Shown piece by piece: positions 11,438-20,078 of a stretch of 64,000 bases of DNA. The stretch comes from Williamsia sp. CHRR-6. GTDB taxonomy: Bacteria > Actinomycetota > Actinomycetes > Mycobacteriales > Mycobacteriaceae. The notes under the pieces are model-generated. The model ran no database searches. It was not told the DNA's origin and saw only the letters and a program-made list of their open reading frames with translations. Positions within the stretch are counted from its first letter, which is position 1. Each line of letters opens with the position of its first letter. Location of the stretch: assembly GCF_018474015.1 (NCBI RefSeq), contig NZ_JAHCSG010000002.1, forward strand, positions 496,001 through 560,000, in the 5' to 3' direction. Both the position numbers and the translations under genes were made by a program.

Positions 11438-12574
11438 TCAGCATTTCGGACCGCTCGGCCACGAGTACGAGCCGCCGCGACGGCCCTCGCCCGTGATCCA
11501 TCGAACGGTCATCCGGCAGACCTGCTCCTTCACCACACCTCCAGCTCGACCACCGAGGTACCACCGGCGGGGACGGTCGCGGCGATCTGTCAGCACCACC
11601 GTGCCGCCTCCGCGGCCCAGCCCGATGCACTGTGCAGCGAACCCCTGACTCACCCGATCAGGGCGGGCACCGCACAGCAACGCGGTGACCGTGGCGGCGG
11701 CCTGCGCCCCGAGCGGCAGCGCGGACTGGCAACTCATCCGCAGCGGCATACCGTCGACGACAACGGCATCACCAGCGCCGACGATCCACGGGTCGGTCTC
11801 GCTGACAAGACGGTCGTCCACACGAAGCCGACCGATCTCGTCGACAGCCAGACCGCTGTCGGCCGCCAGCTGTGGGACGGCGAAACCCGTTGTCCACACG
11901 GTGATGTCGGCACGCAGGCAGCGGCCGTCACCGAGGACGACATCTGCGGGATGGACCTCGCTGACGGTGGCGTCGGTGATCACCTCCACTCCCAGGCGGC
12001 GCAGGCGTCGGCTCACCGAGCGTGCGCCCGCAACTCCAGCCGATGGCACCAGGCTGCCACCGCAGACGAGCGTGACCACGCGCGCAGGATGCGCCTGGGC
12101 GAATTCGGCCGCCACCTCAACCCCGGTCAGCCCACCGCCGACCACGACGACGCGGGCATCGTCAGGTGCGGTGGCCAGTCGCTGCGCCAACGCCTGCGCC
12201 TGGGCGAGATCGCCCACCCGGTAGGCGACGTCGTCGGCTCCCGGGACCGACGACGTTGCCGTACCGCTGCCGACTGCATAGATCACGGCGTCGCCGGTCA
12301 GGACCCGTTCGTCGGCGAGGTGCACCGTACGTGAGGACGCATCGATCCTGCCCACCGTGGCCTGCACGCGCTCGATTCCGCGATGCAGCAGCGTCGAGAA
12401 GTCGATCGTCGCGCCGCCGGTCCCCGCGGCGAGCTGGTGCAGCCGGATGCGTTCGACGAACTGTGGGTGCGGATCGACCAGCGTCACCTGCGCTGCGCCG
12501 GTTGCCTGCAGTCGGTTCGCGGCCATGCAGCCTGCGTAGCCCGCTCCGATGACGATCACGTGATGATCGGTCAT
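11438..12574 (-). CDS. NAD(P)/FAD-dependent oxidoreductase, NDH-2-like
   Basis: A 378-residue two-dinucleotide-binding flavoprotein. The FAD motif is IVIGAGYAGCMAANRL at residue 7, the second Rossmann motif is VVVVGGGLTGVEVAAE near 150, and the ATG-type motif is DPWIVGAGDAVV near 285. It resembles type II NADH dehydrogenases and AIF/CoxS-like disulfide reductases but lacks an obvious C-terminal membrane anchor. A perfect ribosome site, AAGGAGGT, precedes the ATG. It lies downstream of the PspC gene and a small membrane gene on the same strand, so it may share their stress-induced transcript. Confidence 0.82.
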   Translation of the reverse strand: MTDHHVIVIGAGYAGCMAANRLQATGAAQVTLVDPHPQFVERIRLHQLAAGTGGATIDFSTLLHRGIERVQATVGRIDASSRTVHLADERVLTGDAVIYAVGSGTATSSVPGADDVAYRVGDLAQAQALAQRLATAPDDARVVVVGGGLTGVEVAAEFAQAHPARVVTLVCGGSLVPSAGVAGARSVSRRLRRLGVEVITDATVSEVHPADVVLGDGRCLRADITVWTTGFAVPQLAADSGLAVDEIGRLRVDDRLVSETDPWIVGAGDAVVVDGMPLRMSCQSALPLGAQAAATVTALLCGARPDRVSQGFAAQCIGLGRGGGTVVLTDRRDRPRRWYLGGRAGGVVKEQVCRMTVRWITGEGRRGGSYSWPSGPKC

Positions 12575-12648
12575 GGTCGTCTACCTCCTTGGGTCCGATG
12601 GTGGCCGTGTTCCCGCGCCGATACCAGTCGCCAACGACGTGGCAGGCG

Positions 12649-12864
12649 CTACTGCTGGTCGTCGCGGGAGCGCAGTCCGCCGGCGACGATGAGTCCGATG
12701 CCGACGACCGCCGCCGCGGCCACCGCGCCCCAGCGGACGATGTCGCTGCCACCGATGTCCGGGGCACCCAGTAGCCCCCACAGTCCCACCGCCAGTCCCA
12801 GCAGGGCGAAAACCATACGGACCGGGGAGATCTCAGATGATCTCGGTGCTTGGTTGTCAGCCAC
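12649..12864 (-). CDS. Small two-helix membrane protein
   Basis: A 71-residue protein starting at a GTG that overlaps the end of the upstream PspC gene by 8 bases, which implies translational coupling. It begins VADNQAPRSSEISPVRMVF and has two hydrophobic helices (FALLGLAVGLWGLLGA and AVAAAAVVGIGLIVAG) before a charged SRDDQQ end. A longer frame from 12939 would lie within the upstream gene. No named family is recognised; it may be an accessory part of the PspC envelope-stress module. Confidence 0.65.
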   Translation of the reverse strand: MADNQAPRSSEISPVRMVFALLGLAVGLWGLLGAPDIGGSDIVRWGAVAAAAVVGIGLIVAGGLRSRDDQQ

Positions 12865-14215
12865 GGGACACCTCCACATGTCCGATGTTGCTCGATGCGT
12901 CGATCTCCAGGATTGGACCTGCGGTCCCGTCGCGGCCACCGTCTGGCCCGTCGGGGCAGCGTGTGTCGCCCACCGACACCGAACACCGCGCGCGAACGTT
13001 CATGCCCGCCGGGACGATCACCTTTGCCTCGCCGATGCCGACCTCCACCCGGACAGTTCGATCTCGGGTGAGGGTGACCGATCGCAGATCGAGTTTGGCC
13101 GAACCGAGGCTCAGCTCGTAGCGCGATGCGATTGCGTTCTCCGAGCGCGGAATCCAGTTGCGTTCGCCGTTGCCGCCCGACGGCCACGATCGAGCGTCTC
13201 CGGCAGCACTGATCATCACCGTGATCGCCAGCACGATCACCACCGGGATGAGACCCGATCCACGTCCACGCATCGCCCCGACCAGCAGGCCGATGCTGAC
13301 CACCGTCAGTGCCAGGGCGAAAACCCTGGTGGCGGTGAAGAAGTCGGCGCCGGCCAGCGCGCAAGCGCAGCCCACCGCGCCCACCAACAGTGCGGCACCG
13401 AGCGTGATCGGGGTGACCCGAGACCGTCGACGGGGCTGCGGCGGAGTCCACGGTTGCAGTGGGGTGGTCGGTGCCGCGGCTGCGGTCGGCATCGGATCCC
13501 ACTGCGGGGCAGATGAATACGGCATCGGGGGGTCCCATGCGTCTGCGTTGGGGTCGCCCGGTTTGGTCAGGTCGACACGGTCGGCCGCGACGGTCGGATC
13601 GGAGCCATCAGGTATCGGACTGGCCGACGGCGCCTGGGTAGCCGTCGGAGCGGTCGTTGGCGCGGTGCTCCAGGACGCCAGCGCCGAATCGACCAGGGAC
13701 CGCGGTTGGCCCACGGTGTCGGCTGAGGTACCCGGACGGGGGATCGGGCTGCGTCGGTACAGCAGCCACCACGCCAGCGCCAGCAACGCGGTACCGACCA
13801 GACCGCCGGATTCCCACGGCACATCGGGCATGAAGATGATCGCGATCACCACCAGCGTGATGATCATCGCCGTCGATGGACCCGAGCCCACTCCCGAGCG
13901 ACTGATCTTCTCGCGCACAGATCGTCGCTCTCGGCGGCTCAGACCGTCGGGCGCGCTGACGTCGGGCAGGAACAGCCAGCCCAAGACGTAGACGAAGATG
14001 CCGCTGCCGCCGAAGATGGCCGCCACCACAAACGCCACCTTCACCACGTTCGGGTCCACCTCGAATCGGCGAGCGATACCGGTGGCCACACCGGCGATCG
14101 AACCGTCGTCGCGGACCGGGCGGGTGGTCCACATGCGTTTGATGGTCGCCGTCGACAGGGACGTGTCGATCGGTTTGTCGGGCGGTCGGGTCTGGTCGGT
14201 GTGGGGTGCGGTCAT
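12857..14215 (-). CDS. PspC domain membrane protein with cell-wall stress C-terminal domain
   Basis: A 452-residue membrane protein. The N-terminal PspC domain (about 25-95) contains DDGSIAGVATGIARRFEVDP and the hydrophobic segment FVVAAIFGGSGIFVYVLGWLF. Further membrane segments follow, then a Pro-rich linker and three more helices. The C-terminal soluble region holds LDLRSVTLTRDRTVRVEVG and VIVPAGMNVR, typical of the LiaF/DUF2154-like beta domain. The ATG at 14215, with GGAG upstream, is preferred to 14272. It is divergent from a kinase that also has a PspC domain, which suggests a LiaF-like brake or sensor for envelope stress. Confidence 0.85.
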   Translation of the reverse strand: MTAPHTDQTRPPDKPIDTSLSTATIKRMWTTRPVRDDGSIAGVATGIARRFEVDPNVVKVAFVVAAIFGGSGIFVYVLGWLFLPDVSAPDGLSRRERRSVREKISRSGVGSGPSTAMIITLVVIAIIFMPDVPWESGGLVGTALLALAWWLLYRRSPIPRPGTSADTVGQPRSLVDSALASWSTAPTTAPTATQAPSASPIPDGSDPTVAADRVDLTKPGDPNADAWDPPMPYSSAPQWDPMPTAAAAPTTPLQPWTPPQPRRRSRVTPITLGAALLVGAVGCACALAGADFFTATRVFALALTVVSIGLLVGAMRGRGSGLIPVVIVLAITVMISAAGDARSWPSGGNGERNWIPRSENAIASRYELSLGSAKLDLRSVTLTRDRTVRVEVGIGEAKVIVPAGMNVRARCSVSVGDTRCPDGPDGGRDGTAGPILEIDASSNIGHVEVSRG

Positions 14216-14364
14216 GAGTTCATCTCCAGGTTCATGGCTTTGATCCTGTGATGACTCGGCAGCCGACACCATCGGGGATCACCCTGAGAACACCTGATCT
14301 TTGCACCCCCACCTCAGGGCTGTCCCTGATGTGGACGACGCCGATCCCGTGTCAGGATCGCTGC

Positions 14365-15642
14365 ATGAGAACCCGAGGTCGGCCCGAGGTGTCGGGATGG
14401 CCGCAACCCGAGCCGGGTCACCTGCGCCCGGCGGCCAGTCTGCCGCAGCTGCATCGTCGCGCTGGTGGCCGGATCATCGGCGGGGTGGCCGGTGGCCTGG
14501 CCGATCACCTCGGGGTGGATCCATTTCGGGTGCGTGTGGTCTTCGTGGTGCTCAGCGCGCTGGCCGGCGCCGGCGCGGTCGCCTACGGACTGCTGTGGTT
14601 CGTGACTCCGGCCGGCACCGACACCGACGCCCCACGCCGCGCCGAACGCACCCAGGCCTACGGGTTGGCCGCAGTCGGGATCGCAGCGGTCCTGGTGGTC
14701 GGGCTGGTCGGCGGTGGCACCCCCATCCGCTATCTGGTGCCGCTGGTGGTGGTGGCCATCGGGGTCACCGTGGTGTGGCGGGAGGTGGACCCGGCGCCGA
14801 ATACCGCAGATTCCCCTGGGTCGAACTCGTCTGGGCCGTCCCGAACGTCGAGGCTGTTGACCCTGACCCGGGTGGTTGGTGGTGGCGCACTCGTCATCGC
14901 TGGGCTGGTGGTCGCGGTGCTGGCAACCGGCGGGTCGACATCGGGCCTCGACACCACCATCCTCGCGGTGCTCGCCACGCTGTTCGGGGTGGTGTTGCTG
15001 ACGGTTCCGGTGTGGACGCGGCTGCTGCGCACCGTCGACGCCGAGCGCTCCGCCCGCATCCGAGCCGACGAACGTGATGCGATCGCCGCTCACCTGCACG
15101 ACTCGGTGCTGCAGACCCTGGCGCTCATCCAACGACAATCCCACCACCCCGACGAGGTGGTTCGGCTGGCACGCGGGCAAGAACGCGAACTGCGTGACTG
15201 GCTGTTCGGTGAGACTGCGCATGCGGCGAGCTCGTTGGCTGCGGCCATGAAGGCAGTGGCCGCGGCGGTCGAGGACTCGTTCGCGATCGAAGTCAACGTG
15301 GTAACCGTCGGCGACCTCACCTGGCCAGATGACTCGCCCCGCTGGAGCGCATTGGTGGGGGCGGTCCGCGAGGCATTGATCAACGCGGCCAAGCACTCTG
15401 GGCAGCGACGGGTCGACCTCTACTCGGAGGTGGCACCCGAGCATGTCGAGGTGTTCGTGCGCGATCGGGGTGCAGGCTTCGACCCCGATGCGGTGCCGCA
15501 GGACCGCCACGGCATCGCCCGATCGATCCGCGGTCGCGTGCAGCGACACGGCGGCACCGTCACCATCCGATCCAGCCCGGAGTCGGGCACCGAGGTCGCC
15601 CTGCATATCCCGCGAACATCCAGCCCGGAGGCAGCCTCATGA
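14365..15642 (+). CDS. PspC-domain sensor histidine kinase
   Basis: A 425-residue membrane kinase. The PspC domain at about 28-90 (GGRIIGGVAGGLADHLGVD) supplies the first membrane segment, and four to five more helices follow up to about 225. A HisKA_3 phospho-acceptor HLHDSVLQTL lies near 250. The HATPase_c N-box EALINAAKHSG is near 340, with DRGAGFDPD and a G2 box after it. The ATG at 14365 follows an AGGA site; an in-frame ATG at 14248 would overlap the divergent promoter region. Its stop overlaps the response-regulator start (ATGA). This is a LiaS/DesK-class kinase for envelope stress. Confidence 0.88.
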   Translation: MRTRGRPEVSGWPQPEPGHLRPAASLPQLHRRAGGRIIGGVAGGLADHLGVDPFRVRVVFVVLSALAGAGAVAYGLLWFVTPAGTDTDAPRRAERTQAYGLAAVGIAAVLVVGLVGGGTPIRYLVPLVVVAIGVTVVWREVDPAPNTADSPGSNSSGPSRTSRLLTLTRVVGGGALVIAGLVVAVLATGGSTSGLDTTILAVLATLFGVVLLTVPVWTRLLRTVDAERSARIRADERDAIAAHLHDSVLQTLALIQRQSHHPDEVVRLARGQERELRDWLFGETAHAASSLAAAMKAVAAAVEDSFAIEVNVVTVGDLTWPDDSPRWSALVGAVREALINAAKHSGQRRVDLYSEVAPEHVEVFVRDRGAGFDPDAVPQDRHGIARSIRGRVQRHGGTVTIRSSPESGTEVALHIPRTSSPEAAS

Positions 15643-16298
15643 CCGAGGTTCGCGTGTTCCTCGTCGACGACCATGCGGTGTTCCGCTCGGGCGTGCGAGC
15701 CGAGCTGTCCACCGCGGCGGGCCTGGCAGTGGTCGGCGAGGCCGGCACCGTGGCCGCGGCGATCGCCGGGATCGTCTCCGCTGCACCAGATGTGGTGTTG
15801 CTCGATGTGCACATGCCCGACGGCGGCGGCATTGCGGTGATCCAGGGGGTCGCCGACTCGCGCGGATCGAGCGCGCCGGTGTACCTGGCGCTGAGCGTGT
15901 CCGATGCCGCCGAGGACGTGATAGCCACCATCCGTGCTGGCGCCCGCGGCTACGTCACCAAGACCATCGCCGGACCTGAACTGGCGCAAGCCATCCGACG
16001 GGTGGCCGACGGCGACGCGGTGTTCAGCCCCCGGTTGGCCGGCTTCGTCTTGGACTCGTTCACCGGCCGGTCGGCAGTTCCCGAACCGAGGCTGGACCCC
16101 GAGTTGGACTCATTGACCCCGCGCGAGCTGGAGGTGTTGCGGCTGTTGGCACGCGGCTACACCTATCGCGAGATCGCCGGGGAACTGGTGATCTCGGTCA
16201 AGACGGTGGAGACGCACGCCTCCAACGTGCTGCGCAAGACCCAGCAGTCCAACCGCAACGCGCTCACCCGGTGGGCCGCGCGCCGACAGATCGACTGA
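15639..16298 (+). CDS. LuxR-family (NarL-type) response regulator
   Basis: A 219-residue two-domain regulator. The receiver domain has acidic residues DD at 10-11, phospho-acceptor D56 in VVLLDVHMP and the conserved lysine in GYVTKTIAG. The C-terminal GerE helix-turn-helix reads LTPRELEVLRLLARGYTYRE, followed by ISVKTVETHASNVLRK. It is translationally coupled to the kinase. It probably activates the divergent PspC operon; that regulatory link is inferred from arrangement. Confidence 0.93.
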   Translation: MTEVRVFLVDDHAVFRSGVRAELSTAAGLAVVGEAGTVAAAIAGIVSAAPDVVLLDVHMPDGGGIAVIQGVADSRGSSAPVYLALSVSDAAEDVIATIRAGARGYVTKTIAGPELAQAIRRVADGDAVFSPRLAGFVLDSFTGRSAVPEPRLDPELDSLTPRELEVLRLLARGYTYREIAGELVISVKTVETHASNVLRKTQQSNRNALTRWAARRQID

Positions 16299-16305
16299 CC
16301 GCGCC

Positions 16306-16923
16306 TCAGCGGCGCTGGCAGATGGATTTCTCCGCGCGCAGCTGAGCGGTGACGTGCAGGACGTCGAGCTTGGCCGTGCGGATGGTGCGCTGGGTGGCCT
16401 TGGTCAACGCGCCCAGGCAGCGCGGCGATGTGCTCAGAGAGGCGGTCGTCCCCAGCTCGGTGACAATTATGGCCGACTGGGCGTCGATGGTTGCCCGGGG
16501 GACTGCGAGGTCAGGCGCAGTGGTGGGTGCCGCAGCCGGATTGGCCTGCCAGTAGGCGAACAACGCACGCTGCACGATCTTGCTGGCCTCGATCTGATCG
16601 GTGAACACCGCGGTGGCGCGGGCGGCCGAGATGCCCTTGGCCGCCGCGGCCGCAACTGCCGCGGAGATCACCGTTGCCTCGCGGGCGGGATCGTCGATGG
16701 GTGCTTTGGTGACCCACTTCGACCGGGCGACGATGTCGGCGGCTCCGGCCCGCGCAGCGATCGCATCGGTGAGCCGGTCGAACCGAGGGTGGGCTGCGGT
16801 GCTGCTGAGGGGTGCGGTGGTGCTCGGTGGAGCGAGTGGAGTTGCCGTTACCGCCCCCGTGGCCCCCAGGGACAGCACGCCGGCGGTGGCCAGGATGACA
16901 GCGAGCGTCGTGTGCTTGTTCAT
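16306..16923 (-). CDS. Secreted chorismate mutase, AroQ-gamma class
   Basis: Converts chorismate to prephenate outside the cytoplasm. The 205-residue protein has a signal peptide (LAVILATAGVLSLGATGAVTA) with cleavage near Ala-Thr-Pro. The all-helical AroQ-gamma core contains KWVTKAPIDDPAREATV, the strongly conserved FTDQIEASKIVQRALFAYW and a C-terminal Cys pair (SPRCLGAL, KSICQRR) that fits a disulfide. It closely resembles secreted Rv1885c of M. tuberculosis. The ATG at 16923, with AAGGTGG upstream, is preferred to the GTG nine bases earlier. The gene is convergent with the response regulator. Confidence 0.85.
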   Translation of the reverse strand: MNKHTTLAVILATAGVLSLGATGAVTATPLAPPSTTAPLSSTAAHPRFDRLTDAIAARAGAADIVARSKWVTKAPIDDPAREATVISAAVAAAAAKGISAARATAVFTDQIEASKIVQRALFAYWQANPAAAPTTAPDLAVPRATIDAQSAIIVTELGTTASLSTSPRCLGALTKATQRTIRTAKLDVLHVTAQLRAEKSICQRR

Positions 16924-16956
16924 ATGACCCACCTTAGGGTGCTCGCCCCGGGGAGG

Positions 16957-18180
16957 TCACACCACCAGCAGGATGAGGAGGACCACGACGATGACGGCAA
17001 CCACTGCGGCGCCGATGATTTGGGGTGATATGCCTGATTCCCCGGTGTTCGTGGGGGTGGTGTTTGTCGGGGTTGCTCTCGTCGGGGTGGGGATCTGCGG
17101 GGTGGGACTCGGTACGGTGGGCTGGGGGGCCTGCGGTGGAGCGGGGCTGGGTCTGGTGGTCGGGCGCACCGGCGTGGGTTGCGCTGCGGGCAAGCCGGAT
17201 TCGGTTCGTGGGGCACTGCGACCGGTGCGGGTGCCGGCGCGGCCGGAGCTACCCCAGATCGGTATTCCGGTGTCGCTCTTGGGAAGCGGTGAGCTGAGAA
17301 TCAGCGCCGGATTGCCACCAGGGCCGGCGGCGACTCGCGCCAACTGATCTCGGGCCGCAGCCATCGTCGGGCGTTTGGCCGGACTCGGTTCCAGCATTGA
17401 CAGTATCGCTGGGGTGAGCGGTCCGGCTTTGGTGGGCGGATTGATCACGCCGCGCGCCACACGGTGCAGCAGCACCATCGAATCCTCGTCGACACCGAAC
17501 GGTGGTTCACCTTCGACCATCGTGTAAACGGTGGCGCCGAGTGAGTACACATCGGAGGATTCGGTGGGTTCGGCGCCCCTGGCCACCTCCGGCGCGAAAT
17601 ATGCTGGGGTGCCGGTGATCACGCTGCCGGCGGCTTCGGGTGATTCGTCGACGGCGCGCGAGATCCCGAAATCGGAGATCTTGACCGTGCCTGCCGCACG
17701 TCCGGTGTTGGTGATCAAGATATTGCCGGGCTTGATGTCTCGGTGCACGATGCCCTGGGCGTGGGCGGCGGCCATCGCAGCGGCCACCTGCGCCCCGATC
17801 TGGGCGGTCAGCGCGACCGGCAGCGTTGTCATGGTGTGCAGGATCTGGGCGACACTACGCGAGGGCGCATACTCCATCACCAGCCACGGTTCACCGTTCT
17901 CCACGGCGATGTCGTGCATGGCGATCGCGTTGCGATGGTTCAGGCGCGCCGCCATCCGGCCCTCGTGCAGTGCGCGGGCGCGTAGGTCCTCGGCCGAGGA
18001 GTCGCTCATCCCCTCAGTGGACACCACCTGTTTCACCGCCACGTCGCGGTCGAGCACCCGGTCGGTGGCCAGCCACACCGAGCCCATACCGCCGCCACCG
18101 AGCTTGGAGCGCAATCGGTACCGCCCGGCGACCAGAAATCCTGGACCGGGTACCTGGCGGGGGGTGCGGGGGGCGGTCAC
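16957..18180 (-). CDS. Membrane-anchored Ser/Thr protein kinase
   Basis: A 407-residue eukaryotic-like (Hanks-type) kinase. It has the Gly-rich loop GGGGMGSVWLA at residue 28, VAVKQV with Lys50, the catalytic loop HRDIKPGNILI, the DFG motif DFGISRA, and the activation segment GTPAYFAPEVA. A Pro/Thr-rich juxtamembrane linker follows. A single C-terminal membrane helix (IIGAAVVAVIVVVLLILLVV) ends the protein, so there is almost no extracellular sensor. The GTG at 18180 is chosen because an open frame to 18384 only reads through the 21-bp repeats and encodes a repetitive Arg/Pro/Ser peptide. Confidence 0.85.
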   Translation of the reverse strand: MTAPRTPRQVPGPGFLVAGRYRLRSKLGGGGMGSVWLATDRVLDRDVAVKQVVSTEGMSDSSAEDLRARALHEGRMAARLNHRNAIAMHDIAVENGEPWLVMEYAPSRSVAQILHTMTTLPVALTAQIGAQVAAAMAAAHAQGIVHRDIKPGNILITNTGRAAGTVKISDFGISRAVDESPEAAGSVITGTPAYFAPEVARGAEPTESSDVYSLGATVYTMVEGEPPFGVDEDSMVLLHRVARGVINPPTKAGPLTPAILSMLEPSPAKRPTMAAARDQLARVAAGPGGNPALILSSPLPKSDTGIPIWGSSGRAGTRTGRSAPRTESGLPAAQPTPVRPTTRPSPAPPQAPQPTVPSPTPQIPTPTRATPTNTTPTNTGESGISPQIIGAAVVAVIVVVLLILLVV

Positions 18181-18217
18181 CTCAGTGAGATTAGTGGACC
18201 GACCCGGCGAACAACCC

Positions 18218-18364
18218 CGTCGACTGGGCGGTAACTCCCGTCGACTGGGCGCAAAACCGCGTCGACTGGGCGCAAAACCGCGTCGACTGGGCGGTAACTC
18301 CCTTCGACTGGGCGCAAAACCGCATCGACTGGGCGGTAACTCCCGTCGACTGGGCCGAAACTGA
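18218..18364. repeat. 21-bp tandem repeat array A (7 units)
   Basis: Seven consecutive 21-bp units lie in the leader of the kinase gene, starting at 18218, 18239, 18260, 18281, 18302, 18323 and 18344. All share a CGTCGACTGGGC-type head and alternate between two tails, GGTAACTCC and GCAAAACCG. Read on the other strand the core is GCCCAGTCGACG, which matches the core of array B in reversed orientation. There are no spacers, so this is not CRISPR. Any coding frame across it is low-complexity. Confidence 0.9.
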
Positions 18365-18388
18365 GGTTGACCATGTGAGCCCACCCGA

Positions 18389-18745
18389 ACTTCCGCCCAA
18401 CCGACGCGGACTTCCGCCCAACCGATGCGGACTTTTGCCCAACCGATGCGGACTTCCGCCCAACCGACGCGGACTTCCGCCCAACCGACGCGGACTTCCG
18501 CCCAACCGATGCGGACTTCCGCCCAACCGATGCGGACTTCCGCCCAACCGATGCGGACTTCCGCCCAACCGACGCGGACTTCCGCCCAACCGACGCGGAC
18601 TTCCGCCCAACCGACGCGGACTTCCGCCCAACCGATGCGGACTTCCGCCCAACCGACGCGGACTTCCGCCCAACCGATGCGGACTTCCGCCCAACCGATG
18701 CGGACTTCCGCCCAACCGATGCGGACTTCCGCCCAACCGACGGGG
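18389..18745. repeat. 21-bp tandem repeat array B (17 units)
   Basis: Seventeen near-identical 21-bp units with the core TTCCGCCCAACCGA. They vary almost only at one position, C or T (GACGCGG versus GATGCGG), in an irregular order. Unit 3 has TTTTG in place of TTCCG, and the last unit ends GACGGGG. Together with array A it fills most of the 589-base gap between the kinase start and the MFS stop, with a 24-base junction between the two arrays. All three frames on each strand stay open, giving spurious long repetitive ORFs. Confidence 0.93.
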
Positions 18746-18769
18746 TTGCCGGGTCGGCGGCCGCGACGG

Positions 18770-20026
18770 TCAGTGGTCGGCGATGCGGCCGATGTGGCGC
18801 AGCGGCGAGCAGGCTGCGGCGACGGCGGTGATCAGCAAGATGCTCATCCCCACCGACAGGGTGCCGGTCACCCCGATGATCCCGACGATGCCGCCGGCCA
18901 GGTAGGCACCGATCGGTTGCCCACCCCAGGCCACCATGCGGGCGGTGGTGTTCACCCGTCCCTGCAGCGCATCGGGGGTGAGACGGGCGCGCACGGTGAT
19001 GGCGTTGAGGATCACCACGGTGCCGCCGGTCTGGAACACCACCAGACCCAGTAACCCGATGACGAAACTCGGCGCCCAGATCCACCCGGCGAATCCGGCT
19101 GCGCCGATGAGCAATCCACCGATGGTGATGGTGGGGATCGGCACCCGCGCGGCCAGTGTCGGTGACACGGCGGTACCCAGCAGGCCACCGACTGCGATCA
19201 TCGTGTAGCTCAGACCCACCGCGCCGCCGTCGGAACTGGTGCCGTAGATGTGCACCACCGTGGGGATCAGCATGCCCACCAAGACACCTTCGGCCGTTGC
19301 GTTGCCGGTGCCCAGCAGGGTCATCGTGGCCACCACCGCCGACCCCCGGATGAACCGGATGCCCTCGACGATGGTGGAGATGATGGACACCTCGCGCGAC
19401 GTGCGCGTCCGGATGGGTTCGCGGAAGGAGGCGAAAACCACGGTGGCGCAGGCGAACATCAGCGAGTCGAGCAGCAGTGTGTACACCGGGGTGATGGCCG
19501 CCGCGAGCACTCCGCCTGCGGCAGGTCCGGCCAGGGCGATGGTGGTCTGCACCGCGGTGGTGGTGGAGTAGGCGCGTACCAACGCATCTCGCGGCACCAC
19601 GGCGGGTAGCACGGCGAACATGGCGGCGTCGAAGAACACCAGAGCGCACCCGGCGGCGAATCCGGCGACGAACAGGTGCGGCGTGGTCAGCACCCCGGTT
19701 GCGGCGGCCAGCGGCACCGAACCCGACGCCAACCCGCACACCACGCAGCAGGTGATGACCACGGTGCGGGTGCGTAACCGGTCGGCCAACGCGCCGGCCG
19801 GCAACCCCACCAACAGATACGGGGTGGACTCGAACGCGGTGAGGATGGCGGCCAGGGCGGGGCTGCCGGTGCGCTGGTAGACCGCGAGCGGCAGGGCCAC
19901 CTTGGTGATCGCCCCGGCGATCCAGATCAGGGCCCGGGCCCAGACCAGCTGGGTGAAGGCGGGCCCCAGGGACTGCGATCGTGTTCGTCGCCCTCGCATG
20001 GGAAGTCTCATCGAGGGGCCGGGCAC
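18770..20026 (-). CDS. MFS transporter
   Basis: A 418-residue major facilitator protein with about 12 membrane helices. The N-terminal LGPAFTQLVWARALIWIAGAI and the loop LADRLRTRTVVI after helix 2 fit the MFS_1/MFS_3 efflux class. Substrate unknown. A GTG at 20026 is preceded at a seven-base distance by TAACAT, which fits a leaderless start; an in-frame ATG at 20011 is the alternative. Its 3' end abuts repeat array B. Confidence 0.82.
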   Translation of the reverse strand: MPGPSMRLPMRGRRTRSQSLGPAFTQLVWARALIWIAGAITKVALPLAVYQRTGSPALAAILTAFESTPYLLVGLPAGALADRLRTRTVVITCCVVCGLASGSVPLAAATGVLTTPHLFVAGFAAGCALVFFDAAMFAVLPAVVPRDALVRAYSTTTAVQTTIALAGPAAGGVLAAAITPVYTLLLDSLMFACATVVFASFREPIRTRTSREVSIISTIVEGIRFIRGSAVVATMTLLGTGNATAEGVLVGMLIPTVVHIYGTSSDGGAVGLSYTMIAVGGLLGTAVSPTLAARVPIPTITIGGLLIGAAGFAGWIWAPSFVIGLLGLVVFQTGGTVVILNAITVRARLTPDALQGRVNTTARMVAWGGQPIGAYLAGGIVGIIGVTGTLSVGMSILLITAVAAACSPLRHIGRIADH

Positions 20027-20078
20027 GACTGGGATGTTAGCCCCGCTGATGGTTTCGGCGGGTGCCGCGAGGCGGCGG

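Noticed and set aside
18181-18384. N-terminal extension of the Ser/Thr kinase
   Set aside because: It only translates repeat array A into Arg/Pro/Ser repeats; the kinase fold begins normally after the GTG at 18180.
18218-18745. Possible CRISPR array
   Set aside because: Units are directly adjacent with no spacers, the period is 21 bases, and no cas genes are present.
18177-19739. Very long minus-strand reading frame encoding repeated VGRKSAS units, and plus-strand frames across the same repeats
   Set aside because: The 21-bp period lacks stops in all frames, so openness is a by-product of the repeats. The minus-strand frame also lies out of frame inside the MFS gene.
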